64,000 nt of DNA. Source: Diplonema japonicum. Lineage: Eukaryota; Euglenozoa; Diplonemea; Diplonemida; Diplonemidae. Positions within the stretch are counted from its first letter, which is position 1, and the number at the start of each line of letters is the position of its first letter. The stretch spans positions 186,001 through 250,000 of the forward strand of contig OZ025686.1 of the NCBI GenBank assembly GCA_964019335.1, written 5' to 3'. Positions 54,670-64,000 of the stretch are shown in pieces. The notes under the pieces are model-generated. The model did not search any database and had not been told where the DNA came from. It saw nothing but the letters and a program-made list of their open reading frames with translations. The translations under genes and the position numbers were made by a program.

Positions 54670-56476
54670 TTTTTTTCCCTGTTCTCTTATTTGAAAGAAC
54701 GAGATAAAAGGGGGGGTGAGGGACGAGGAAATGGGGGGGGGGGGGGGACAGTAAAAATAAAAGACTTTTCGTCACTACAGGAGGACAGGCCTCAAAGAAA
54801 GGAATGGGTGAGCACGGTATACATTAACCCCAATCACCCCTCCTTTTTTTTTTTTAAACCCCTTTTCCCCTTCCGCCAACGCTCCCTTTGCTTTTCTCGG
54901 TTTCTTTCTTTCTTTTTTTTTTTTTTTTTTTCCAGTTCTACAAAAAAAAGTGGGGATCGTGGAACCTGCGCCCCTCCCACTCCTCCTGGGCCTTTACCCA
55001 ATTCCTGGGTGGTTTTAAACCATAAAAGGGGGGGGGGGTAAAAAGAAAATAATTTAGAGGGGCGTAACAGCCAAAGCTCTGTATCAGTTTAAAGTTTAAA
55101 TTGGGGAAAGACAGGGAAAAGGAGTATGATCAAAAAATAGGTGGAAGAGAGAGAGAAAGGGGTTATGGATGGGGAGGAGGGAAAGAAGAAAGGAAGAAAA
55201 AAATGCATTTGACAATTTTCCGCAATTTGACACATTAAATAAAAAAAAAGAAGGAGAAGGAGAAGAGGAAGGGGGGGGGGGGGGGTAGAAGATGGCCGTT
55301 TTAACACACAGCCCAGTTAATAAAAGGGAAGAACAAAAAAAGGAAAGAAATAAACAGAGTGAGAACATAGATTTTTTTTTAAAATTTCTTTTTTTTTTCC
55401 AGAAATTACTTTTTATTCGGGAAAAAAAAAATTCACTATTGATAGGAACGAAGTGGTTAGCAACGGCCCGCAAAAAAAAAAAAAAAAAAAAAAAGAATTG
55501 GAAAGAACAAATGAAAAAAAGAAAAAGAGAGAAAATAAAAGAAGAGAGAAAAAAAAAGAAAAAAAAACCCATAATGCTGTTGCGTATATATTTGTCCGCA
55601 TACCTTTTTTTTTTTTTTTTTGGTATACATTACTAGGGGGTTAATCTTTTTTTTTTTTTACCCCTCATTTTTTTTCTTCCTCTTTTTTTTTTTTAAAAAA
55701 AAGAAGAAACGTTCGTAGATATGAAAAAAAAAGGGGGCGAGGAACGGATAGGATGTGTGCTTGCACTTTTTAAGCATGGGTAGATTTTGATCGCTTGTTT
55801 AAAAAAAAAAAGAAAAACTATTATAGAGAGAACGGCCCTGAACCCCCAACACCCTGTGCAAGTAAGTTTGTTTTCTGTATTAGAAAATTTTTTTTAGTTT
55901 AGAATAAACGTTACCCTGCACAAGTTTAAACAAAAAAAGGGGGGCCTTTTTTTTTAAAGGTATATAAGGGGGAGCCAGAGGAGGAAAAAAAAAAGTGATC
56001 AAAAATCGTCCAGAGACATGGCAATAGTGCAAAAAAGAAGAAGAAAAAAAAAACTTTTTTTATTTGCAAGGAAATAAAAAAAAAAAAAAAAACGAGAAAA
56101 AAAAAGAAAGAATGAAACATTCTCTCACTCATTTAAAAAAAAAAAAATCTTTTCCTTTTTTTTTTAGGGAGGGGGTGAAACATGGGTTCTAGTAGTTTGT
56201 TGCTAGCTTTTGTTTTTTGTTTTTTTTTACAAAAAAAGGGTCATTTTAGGGGAATTAAGGCAGGGTAGAGGTGAGGAAGACATGGAAACAAGATTTGACA
56301 GAGATTTGAACTCAGTCGGTAGGACAACTGTGTCCCTTATTTCCCTCTTTCCCACCCCCTTTCCCTCCCGTTTTCCCTCCCCCTTTTCCTTATAAGTTTT
56401 CATTTTTTTTTGTAATTCCTCCAACCTTTATTAATTTTCCCCCCCCCCCATAAAATAGATTCGTTATTTTCTCCCC

Positions 56477-56507
<31 letters not shown>

Positions 56508-56711
56508 GCTCTTTCCCCCCCTTTTTTTTCCGGTGGAGATTCTAAAAAAAATAAAATAAAATAAAATAAAATAAAATAAAAACTTTTTTTTTAATTCTTC
56601 ACTATGGCAACGCCAACAAAAAAAAAAAAAAAAAAAATGGGAGGGAATGTGGGAGGGGGTAATACGGGGAAACAAAAAAAAAAAAAAAAAAAGGATTTAT
56701 ATATATATATA
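53692..56711. other. 3-kb low-complexity region
   Basis: No gene supported. Includes a TG repeat (54636-54652), an AAAAT microsatellite (56549-56580), a TA repeat (56699-56711) and many long homopolymers. Confidence 0.6.
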
Positions 56712-57758
56712 TTATTCAGTAGTAATGAATGTCGATAAAATGCAAGGGTAATCAGCATAATCAGGGTGTTTGGGGTTCCACCCCTTGATAGCCAAGCTGC
56801 AGTATGCGAACATTGATTTAATTTGCTGGAACTTCGAGGCGCCATTCGCCAAATTGTGCATCTGGTCTGTGAAGTCGATTACGTACAAAGGATCCTGCTG
56901 CCCCTCCTCCTTCCTAGGAACCAAGCACCCGTAAGGCGCAATCACACACTTTCCAAGACCCACCGCTCCCGACCCGAAAAAATCGAGGAATTTCGTTAAA
57001 AGCTGTGAAGACGACGGCGGGCAACCCTGATCCCTACATAACGTATTGTAACAGTAAAACACCATCATAAGTAGAGCATAAGATGACAGCCCACCCTTTG
57101 TAGCATCCTTCAACTTACATTGCGTGAGCAGAGTTCTCAGAATCTTGTAAACGGGAGCAACGGAGGGTGACATATCCAACATTTTCTTCACCTTTAGTGC
57201 AATGGCACGCGCTGGCGATCGCGATGCCGTCAACGTAATGTTGATGTCTAGCCTCGATCTTGTTGGGTCCGACAGTTTGACAAAAGCGTCTGTGGAAGTA
57301 ATAGCCTCACCCGTGCGGATAAACCCTAAGTTTTCAAGTTCCATGCAGAAGGGGTAAAACATAGCAGATAGGCTTTCCCCGCATCCTTCAACAACTAGAT
57401 CCACGTCGCTGGAGGGAACTGATGTCCCGTAGGCACCGGACCCGTACTTCTTTACCACAGCGTCGTCCCAGAAGTAGTTGCATATCATCTGGATGTTGCC
57501 CCGCACGCTGTTTCGCTGGCTGGTCTCCTCCTCCTTCAGCATGAGTTTGTCCGCGACGCCACGTATTTCTCTGTCTAGGTTCCCGTAGGCAGATTCGTCC
57601 ATCATGCTCGCCCACCCAGGGAGAACCATGCTGCTCTGGCTGTGCGAGCTTCCGAGATCGCCCTCTGAGCTTGACATGCAAGACGACCCTGAAACATCAC
57701 AAGTTTGACTGTTGATGCTCGAGTCATCGTAGACAGAGAGGTCAGGTTGACGTGGCAT
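56712..57758 (-). CDS. TRF4-like non-canonical poly(A) polymerase
   Basis: 348 residues. TRF4/PAPD5-type nucleotidyltransferase: KYGSGAYGTSVPSSDVDLVVEG carries the GS motif (106-107) and the D-x-D pair (Asp118, Asp120). Asp171 in RLDINITL may be the third ligand, though the alignment could instead put Asn173 there. The central domain follows (ILRTLLTQCKLKDATKGGLSSYALLMMVFYCYNTL; LLTKFLDFFGS) with the C-terminal helical segment. Expected role: adding short A or mixed tails to RNAs for nuclear decay or processing. The N-terminal ~60 residues are Ser-rich and disordered. Start MPRQPDL was chosen; the upstream Met adds only a Lys run. Confidence 0.88.
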   Translation of the reverse strand: MPRQPDLSVYDDSSINSQTCDVSGSSCMSSSEGDLGSSHSQSSMVLPGWASMMDESAYGNLDREIRGVADKLMLKEEETSQRNSVRGNIQMICNYFWDDAVVKKYGSGAYGTSVPSSDVDLVVEGCGESLSAMFYPFCMELENLGFIRTGEAITSTDAFVKLSDPTRSRLDINITLTASRSPARAIALKVKKMLDMSPSVAPVYKILRTLLTQCKLKDATKGGLSSYALLMMVFYCYNTLCRDQGCPPSSSQLLTKFLDFFGSGAVGLGKCVIAPYGCLVPRKEEGQQDPLYVIDFTDQMHNLANGASKFQQIKSMFAYCSLAIKGWNPKHPDYADYPCILSTFITTE

Positions 57759-58273
57759 AGTTTTTTTTTTTTTTTTTGTTCTCTTTTTTTTTTTTTTTTT
57801 TTCCAAAAATGGAGAATTTTTGAAAAAAAAAAAAAAAGAAAAATAAATAAAAATTGTGTTTGTGGTACCGTTTTTTTTTTTTTTTTTTTTTAAATGGAAC
57901 GGGGGGGAACGGGGGATTAGGGGGGGAGGGTGAATGGGTTATTATTTTTTTATTTTCCTTTTTTTTAATAAAGATCACCTGTCATTTTATTCCGGAAGGG
58001 GGTCTTCACAGTTCCCCGGGGGGGGGGGGGGGGGGCTCAAACTAGGTAGATCTAGGTAGATATGGCAAAAAATATAAAAATATAAAAGAGGGGGGGGGGG
58101 AGGATTTCCCCATTTTGTTTCATTTTTTTTATTTTGAATTTATTTATTTTTTTTTTTGGGTATGGTACACGATGTTCTTCTTTTTTCCGGAAGGACAAAA
58201 AAGAAGAAGAAAAAAAAAGACGAACGCATTTCTGACACCATGATAAGATGAGCAGTACCACAAAACCAAGGTG
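57759..58273. other. Low-complexity spacer
   Basis: No gene seen. T tracts near 57762-57802, G runs at about 58018-58034 and 58090-58100. Confidence 0.55.
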
Positions 58274-58424
58274 CTATGTTGTATTTGTGTTGTCAGTGAA
58301 CGCTTTACTAAGTTCCTTGGTTTTGGGCTTTACCATGTTGAACGCATCCTCAAGGATTTCCTCAACCTTTTTTTGTTGATTTTCTCTAGCCAAAATCCCT
58401 GGGAATCCAGAAAAAGAAATAAAA

Positions 58425-58459
<35 letters not shown>

Positions 58460-58760
58460 ACGAACCCATACAAGGAGAGAAGTAAGTGAAAAAAAATAAA
58501 ATAAAATAGAAACTTCAGGATAGGTATTTACCCCCCCCCCCCCCACACTGCGAACAGTAGTAAAAAAAGGAGACTTGACTGAAACCGAGGATATACTTCG
58601 CCCGACTGGTACCTGCAGCTGATACTTACTTTCTTGCCTGTTGGATTACAGCAAAATATGGAAATCCTAATTTTTTTTTTTTTTTTGAGTTTGCAATTTT
58701 TTCAGGTAACGGGTCTTACAGAGGTTACATTTGCTGGACAAAATAAAAAAAGGTTGGAGG
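58274..58760 (-). CDS. Candidate small multi-exon gene, exon structure unresolved
   Basis: The last exon seems real: after an acceptor-like TTCCCAG it reads ILARENQQKKVEEILEDAF and continues to TDNTNTT and a TAG stop at 58274. Upstream fragments separated by homopolymers look exonic: CNLCKTRYLKKLQT (after TTGTCCAG, about 58680-58726) and ISIFCCNPTGKK (about 58630-58666). The second is followed by GTAAGT and, 51 nt on, TTTCAG. Two Cys pairs hint at a zinc-binding domain. No start codon or complete joining could be fixed, so both product and boundaries are uncertain. Confidence 0.3.
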
Positions 58761-59331
58761 GAGAAAAAAAAAAAAAAAAAAGAGTGAGATCGAGGTGTCG
58801 TGTTGTACAAGTCAAACCACTTTTATTTTTCTGTTCTCAGTTTCTCCCCCCCCCCCCCCCCCCGGAAAAAACTGAATTCAAAGTATTTCTTTTGTTACAC
58901 GGGTTAGGTGAAAACCCGCACATTTTCTTCTTTTTTTTTGTTCTTTTTTAGAATAAAATAGACGGCACGATGGAAAGTGATGGGAGAAAGAAAAGGAGAA
59001 AGAGAATAAGAAAGAAAAGGGGAAGAAGAAAAAAAAAAAAAAAAAAGGGTAAAAAAAACCCCCCCTATTTCACCCATGTTCGTACAGAGAAGGGGGGAGA
59101 AATGAAAAAAAAGAAATACCAGTTGTCTAGCAGTTTTTTTTTTTCCTGGTCCCTTCTCTTTTTTTTTTTCCTCTCTCTTTTCTTCGGTTGCCGCGCTCTT
59201 AATTTCCTAGAAAATAGTGATGAGTGCGTACAATAAAACTCAGCGTTAGGCTTAGTTTTTTTTTTTTTTTTTTTTTTTTTTTCTTTTTTTTCCACTCACA
59301 TTTCTCTGTCACGATTCACCACCACTTTTTT
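58761..59331. other. Low-complexity spacer
   Basis: No gene supported; A, T and C tracts. Confidence 0.55.
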
Positions 59332-59619
59332 TTATTTTCTTTTTTTTAAGGGTGGTGGGGATAACATGAAAATATAAGAAGTACATCAGATGTGTTGTTC
59401 GCTGTTGACCTCCTCGTCGGTCATCACCGGTAGCGCCCGAGTGGAAGAACGTAACGCAGATGCTCAGGGTGACGAACAGGCAGCAAACTGCACGAGCGCA
59501 GAATCTTGGTTACCCGGGACGCACCGGCTAGGGTTGAGCACACCGCACGCATTAAGGACACGACGCGGAACGCAGAAGAAGCTACTGCTCGGCCGAGGAG
59601 CGCCCCCTGTAATCAAGTA
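59332..59619 (-). mobile_element. Dispersed retroposon-like repeat, copy C
   Basis: Opposite orientation to copies A and B, so its T-rich flank lies at the left. The conserved open frame is on the plus strand here (59390-59620). Compared with copy A it carries nine extra bases after the GCCCGAGTG block, keeping the frame. Confidence 0.7.
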
Positions 59620-59779
59620 GGTAGTTCGTGCTTCATTGCACGCTTAACGCCACCTAGTGTTGCAATCAAAGCCCCATTTTTTTTCTTTCATTTTCAAGAA
59701 GGAACAAGAGGAGGGAATAAAAAACCTTTAGTGTAAAAAATTAAAGAGAGAAAAATGCTTCACAACACCAAATGTGTCG

Positions 59780-59821
<42 letters not shown>

Positions 59822-60512
59822 AACAACAACAACAACAACAAACAACATCACTCCCTATTTTTTTTTTTTTTTAAATGCATAGAGAATATTAATACAAGGG
59901 AACGGACTACAAATGACACAATTTCATGAAGCGGGGGAGGGGAGGGTCTCTCTTTTTCTTTTAATTTGTTCATTCCCTGCAACTCAAAAAAATAAGAATT
60001 GTTCCTCTCTTTACTTAGATAGTTTTTTTTTTCTCTTTTTTTTTTCTCCTTCTTTTTCCGTATCTTGCAAAACTTATTTAAGACTACTTTTTTTAAGATT
60101 TTTGGATTTGTCTTTATTAGGGATTTCTTTTTTTTTTAAAACGAAATCTTGCAAAAAAGGTTGGCTAAGAAAACTATTAGAAAACCTTGATACCGGACGG
60201 ACGCAAGGGACTGTAGTTTTTCGTTTTCGAATTTTCGAATTTTTTTTTTTCTTCGTTGTTCGAGCAAATGACCAAAAAAGAAAAAAAAAAAAAAAAAAAA
60301 AAAAAAGCTATTCACACGGATTTAAAAAACTTCGCCGAATTATTCTGGAAACAAAAAAAAAAGCAAAAATTTCCCCCTGTGCCCTACAGAAGGGGGGGGA
60401 TCAACAAAAAAAAGCAACCCTAAAACAATCCTAAAAAAAGACTTTGCCACCCCCCCCCCCCCCCCCCCACGCTCACATTTTTTTTCAATTCTTTTTTTTT
60501 TTATATATATAT
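59620..60512. other. Low-complexity spacer
   Basis: No gene seen. A run of ~42 nt (59779-59820) followed by a CAA repeat, and a C run at about 60451-60468. Confidence 0.55.
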
Positions 60513-61274
60513 GAGCTCGTCCGGAAAAAAATGTCAACAAATGACCCTCCTATGCGGCGGAAAACCCCCGTTAAATTTCTAAGTAAAAAAGTAGTCCGAC
60601 ACCACTTTGTGTGCAGAAATGCAGTCTAAGCTTGAACACCATATAGGTCAAAATGCTCGCCGTTTGTTTTATTTTTAAAACGCACGTGCAAAAACATGTT
60701 TTTTAGAATGGTTTTTGGCAAACGATTCAATTTGGAAGTTGCAAATAACCCAGACTCCATTTTTTATTCTGGTTTTTTCCGTGAAAAGTGACAGGAGGAA
60801 TGGACGCAGACTGAAAATCTGTGAAACCTTTGGGGTCATTTTGGGTGGGATGGACTCTAAATCACTATTAAAATGGGGTGGGGAGAACTTACCCTTACAG
60901 TGCCATTTTGGCCTATTTAAGGCTAAAATCCCTTTAAAACCCCTTGAAAAAGCAAAATTTTCACTTTTAAAGTATTATGAGTGCAAAAGAAAAGGAAAAA
61001 CCTCAGCAGATGGGAGATGCTGCAATAAAATTGCATTTTAAACATTTTTCGCCGTTTTTCTGACCTCTATTTTTCGCTTCCCGGGGGCAGCCGGTTGCAA
61101 AGCCTGCCACCCTCATGGCAAAACAAGCATCGCAATTGAAAGAACGGCGTCATGTACACCATTTATGTCATCTTCCTATGGTTGCATGCTGCCCTTTTTT
61201 TTGCTCAAATAATCAAAACAAGAAATTTTCGGAGGTGCCCAAAAAAGTGTTGACATTTTCGTCCGGACGAGCTC
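60513..61274. mobile_element. 762-bp MITE-like element with 27-bp terminal inverted repeats
   Basis: Left end begins GAGCTCGTCCGGA and continues to ATGTCAACA (60513-60539). The right end is its inverse (61248-61274); 25 of 27 positions match. Both ends are flanked by ATAT (60509-60512 and 61275-61278), a possible target-site duplication. The interior has no transposase and differs from the neighbouring homopolymer DNA in composition, so it is a non-autonomous DNA transposon. Its right end lies 4 bp from the stop codon of the WD40 gene. Confidence 0.8.
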
Positions 61275-61278
61275 ATAT

Positions 61279-62526
61279 TCAGTACAATCCCTCATCGTTC
61301 AACGAAGCAAGCCTCTCCTCCTCGGTGTCGCTCAAAGCCATGCCCTCACGCACCTCCACAGCCAAGGTTCCGCTATTCTGCAAACGTTGGTTCTCAATGA
61401 GCAGGTTCTTAATAACCGCGTGAAGCCGCTTATTCTCAAAAGCAACCTCGTCCTTCTCCGCCTTGAGAACATCCAACTTCGCAAGACACGAATCCTGCAT
61501 GGCCGCCAACTGGGTTTGAAACGCTGCCTGTACTTCCGCATGTTCCTGCTCCGCTATTTTTTTGCAAGTTTGCGTACATTGTAAAGGTGTGAAATCCGAA
61601 ACGCTGGAACCGGAAACAGAATTTCTGATAAAAAACGTCTTCACAGTACCCGATCGATTGGCTGTGTGGACCTTACCAGAATATTCAGAAAGTTGGATTG
61701 AAGTTATTTCAGAGGCAGTATCGATGATTAGAGAACAAGACCCACTGTTGACCTCCCACGCCTTTACATACCCATCTCCAGACCCAGACCACAGTTCCAA
61801 ACCGGAAGAGGCAAATTGAAGCCCAGACACGAAACTAGAATGCGATTTTAACGACAGAAAGTACGCGCCTGTTACGAGGTTCCATGCTTTGATGTACCCG
61901 TCGTATCCACCGGCTGCAAGAATTGTTTTCGATGCCGCAAGAGAAAACACAGAAGACGACATTCCTTTGAACGATTTCATGGGGCGGAGCTTGCTCCCGT
62001 CAGTGCTGTACGATTTAATCGACATTGCGTCGCCGCCCGTGTACAACACAGCAGCTTCTGTTATAATAACATTGTTTGAGTAAGAGGTTTGAATGGTGTA
62101 CTCTGATTCGCAGGTATTGATGTTGACACAGAAGACGGCCTTACCTGCCGTGGCGTAGGCCAGCCCGTCCCATGTTGCGATGGATTTAATACCGGAATCG
62201 CATAGATGGAGGGATTTTATCAGAGTGTTGTCATGTCCCCATATTTTTAAATTCCCGTTGGTGTCGCCTGTTAGGATTCTCCCGCCGAAATGTGCCACGC
62301 ATAAGGCCGCTGAGCCGCATCTTAGTGTGCCTGTGACCCGGCCTTGTTTTCCAGATAGGATTACTCCGTTGCCGTCGTAGCCGGAGGCGAAAAGGTTGTT
62401 CCCCGAGACCGCCAGTCCTGTGATCCAGTCCGACGTGCACTTCACCTCGTCGCTGAGGGTGCCTATTGTGTGCTTTGTTGTGTCTTCTGCCAGACTTTCC
62501 GTGCTCGATGAGTAGGAGAGCGGCAT
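61279..62526 (-). CDS. WD40-repeat protein with C-terminal coiled coil
   Basis: 415 residues. About seven beta-propeller repeats between 25 and 305, with recognisable blade ends (GNLKIWG, GYIKAWNLVTG, GYVKAWEVNSG, GTVKTFFI). A coiled coil follows (about 320-395; CKKIAEQEHAEVQAAFQTQLAAMQ; LKAEKDEVAFENKRLHAVIKNLLIENQRL). A scaffold or adaptor role is likely; the specific family cannot be named. The stop codon TGA (61279-61281) is almost abutted by a MITE, so the transcript 3' end probably uses element sequence. Confidence 0.82.
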   Translation of the reverse strand: MPLSYSSSTESLAEDTTKHTIGTLSDEVKCTSDWITGLAVSGNNLFASGYDGNGVILSGKQGRVTGTLRCGSAALCVAHFGGRILTGDTNGNLKIWGHDNTLIKSLHLCDSGIKSIATWDGLAYATAGKAVFCVNINTCESEYTIQTSYSNNVIITEAAVLYTGGDAMSIKSYSTDGSKLRPMKSFKGMSSSVFSLAASKTILAAGGYDGYIKAWNLVTGAYFLSLKSHSSFVSGLQFASSGLELWSGSGDGYVKAWEVNSGSCSLIIDTASEITSIQLSEYSGKVHTANRSGTVKTFFIRNSVSGSSVSDFTPLQCTQTCKKIAEQEHAEVQAAFQTQLAAMQDSCLAKLDVLKAEKDEVAFENKRLHAVIKNLLIENQRLQNSGTLAVEVREGMALSDTEEERLASLNDEGLY

Positions 62527-62619
62527 TTTTTTTTTTTTTTTTTTTGGATACTCTCAACACACCCCCTCCTCCCCCCCCTCTCCTTGATTTATTGAGATTT
62601 TTTTTTTTTGAGGGGTTTG

Positions 62620-62662
<43 letters not shown>

Positions 62663-62921
62663 AAAAAAAAATATTTCAACAAAAAAAAAAACTGGAGGGT
62701 AATAATATGGGGGAAAGGAAGGGAAGGCTTTTTTTTTTTTTTTTAAAGTTCTTTTTAATAGAATTCTTCAACTTTTTTTTCTCTATTACGTTAATTCTAG
62801 GGGGAGGGGGGGGAGGAGGAGGAGGGAGCAAAACAGACGTGTTTATTATAATATTGCCCTTGCTAATTCACCCCTGTGGTGTATTGTGTTGTTGTTGTTG
62901 TTGTTGATGTGTTCCTTCGTC
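62527..62921. other. Low-complexity spacer
   Basis: No gene seen. T tract of ~39 nt (62622-62660), G/A-rich stretch and a GTT repeat near 62890. Confidence 0.55.
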
Positions 62922-64000
62922 TCATGGATCAGAGGAGTCTTTTGAGATTGTAGACAAACAGCTTGACTTACTGACGTCGCCTTCAGGGAAGCGAGGCTTC
63001 TTCATCCAAGCGTGTTTGTGCAGAATGGTCCAGTAAGGGAAGAGCAGTCTAAGGGCCGAGAGTGTGTGCAAGAGGGAGGTGTTCTGCATCACGAGCCTCC
63101 TACTATCGTGGCCGGCTTCTTCTCGGAGTTCAGAGGCGATCTTTGGTCGGAGCTTTTTCTCGATTTCGGTTTTGAGGGCCTCCTTTATCTCGGGTGTGAA
63201 AAGCTCAATTTCTTTTTCGATCTTGGCCCGGAGGTCTGCTTCTATCTCGTTTTCCACGACAGGGCGCAATGAACGTTTTACCTCTTTTTCGATTTTTGCC
63301 CGCATTGATTTCTTCTCCTTCTGGAGGGACTCGATTTCTCCCTCCATCGCCTCCACCGTTTCCTCCAGCCCCTTGACCTCTATGACCATTGCTTGTCGTA
63401 TGGTGTCAGCACTTTTAGTTTCGAGATCCTGACTTAGTGCTGTGTTTGCCTCTTCAAGTTCTTTTTTTACTGTGAGTGCTTCTTTAAGCTCTTGTTTGAG
63501 CTTTTCGACTTCCCCTTGTTTCGATTTTGCCTTTTCGAGTTCTTTTTCTAACTTTTTTATAGTTTTTTGTTCGTTCTTCCTTGCAGAGCCCGCATCTTCA
63601 AGCTCCAGTTTGAGCCTTTCGACTTCCCCTTGTTCGTTTTTCCGTGCAGAAGTGGATTCCTCACGTTTCGTTGCAGCCTCTTCAAGTTGTCTTTTTAGCT
63701 GTTCTATTTCCTCCTGTTCGGTGTCCCTTGTCGTCAGCTCTTTCTGTAGATCTTGGATGACGCATTGGTACTTAGGGAGTTCCTCTTCCAAGATGCTTTG
63801 TCTTGCTGTGTTGTAAAGTTCCGCCTTCGCGCTGTCCAGCAGGTTATCGGTGGATGCGTTCAGGGACTGTGGTGGCAGTGCCTCTGCCTGGTCGAGCTTT
63901 GTTCGCAGGTAGGTGCTGAACCTGGCTTCCCGGACACTTCTTTGAAACATCATCCACCTGAAGTAATAGCCAAAAAGGATTTTCCGCCGGGTGCTCCTCT
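62922..64000 (-). CDS. Coiled-coil protein, 5' end outside window
   Basis: At least 358 residues. The frame stays open to the right edge, upstream of the first Met (63953), reading RKILFGYYFRWMMFQRSVRE, so the protein probably starts beyond the window. Long Glu/Lys heptads with repeated EQGEVERLKLELEDAGSARK-type segments form a parallel coiled coil (about residues 85-290). Near both ends there are aromatic-basic helices (FGYYFRWMMFQ; LLFPYWTILHKHAWMKK). Structural or cytoskeletal role likely; not assigned to a family. Confidence 0.7.
   Translation of the reverse strand, partial: RSTRRKILFGYYFRWMMFQRSVREARFSTYLRTKLDQAEALPPQSLNASTDNLLDSAKAELYNTARQSILEEELPKYQCVIQDLQKELTTRDTEQEEIEQLKRQLEEAATKREESTSARKNEQGEVERLKLELEDAGSARKNEQKTIKKLEKELEKAKSKQGEVEKLKQELKEALTVKKELEEANTALSQDLETKSADTIRQAMVIEVKGLEETVEAMEGEIESLQKEKKSMRAKIEKEVKRSLRPVVENEIEADLRAKIEKEIELFTPEIKEALKTEIEKKLRPKIASELREEAGHDSRRLVMQNTSLLHTLSALRLLFPYWTILHKHAWMKKPRFPEGDVSKSSCLSTISKDSSDP

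Noticed and set aside
56277-56345. tRNA-like D-arm (CTCAGTCGGTAGGAC)
   Set aside because: No matching acceptor, anticodon or T arm in the correct order; not a tRNA gene.
60715-61041. 108-codon plus-strand open frame inside the MITE
   Set aside because: No resemblance to a transposase and composition like the rest of the element; too short for an autonomous enzyme.

Overview
This is nuclear DNA of a free-living, flagellated unicellular eukaryote. Large intron-poor genes are separated by spacers full of A, T, G and C homopolymers. The few introns that can be resolved are 40-64 nt long with GT-AG ends, usually GTATGT-like donors and CACAG-like acceptors. Gene content includes TFIIH, an SPF45 splicing factor, a ciliary coiled-coil protein, kinesin-14, polyubiquitin, lysosomal-type proteases and secreted cellulases. 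About 27 genes are supported, and all of them lie on the minus strand. Several start codons sit 10-60 nt downstream of a pyrimidine-rich CACAG or TTCAG site that looks like a splice acceptor with no upstream coding exon. Single-strand gene arrays, tiny introns and possible trans-splice acceptors together suggest Euglenozoa, perhaps a diplonemid. That placement is inference; no marker in the window proves it.

Layout from left to right: a CAMK-like kinase cut by the window edge (1-663); an insulysin-type M16 metallopeptidase (1087-4126); an unknown helical protein (4228-5673); a kinesin-14 with an N-terminal SH3 domain (6700-9671); a BLES03/UPF0696 protein (9764-10480); a small unknown protein (10671-11015); a modular papain-like protease (11872-14214); TFIIH p62 (14338-15825); a block of foldback elements (15942-16736); a receptor-like protein with a Frizzled-like ectodomain and a cyclase-like C-terminus (17427-22202); a giant membrane-anchored cellulase with one GH45 and four identical GH5 modules (23393-30917); a GST (31402-32061); heptameric polyubiquitin (32987-34588); an aspartic protease and two cathepsin L-like proteases (34921-39038); SPF45 (39098-40159); two small unknowns; a GNAT acetyltransferase with a decayed partial copy; an HD hydrolase; an SGNH hydrolase; a CFAP73/CCDC42-like ciliary protein; and a five-TM Cys-rich membrane protein (46509-47696).

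From 47.7 kb to the end, gene density falls and low-complexity DNA dominates. The genes there are two paralogous TRF4-like nucleotidyltransferases (52267-53328, 56712-57758), a fragmentary multi-exon candidate near 58.3-58.8 kb, a WD40/coiled-coil protein (61279-62526) and a coiled-coil protein cut by the right edge. Three dispersed copies of a ~270-bp repeat (41.5, 49.2, 59.4 kb) and a 762-bp element with terminal inverted repeats (60513-61274) are also found.

A theme is extracellular or phagosomal digestion: a multi-module cellulase, three C1A proteases, a pepsin-like protease and an SGNH hydrolase. This fits a bacterivorous or detritivorous protist that attacks cellulose.
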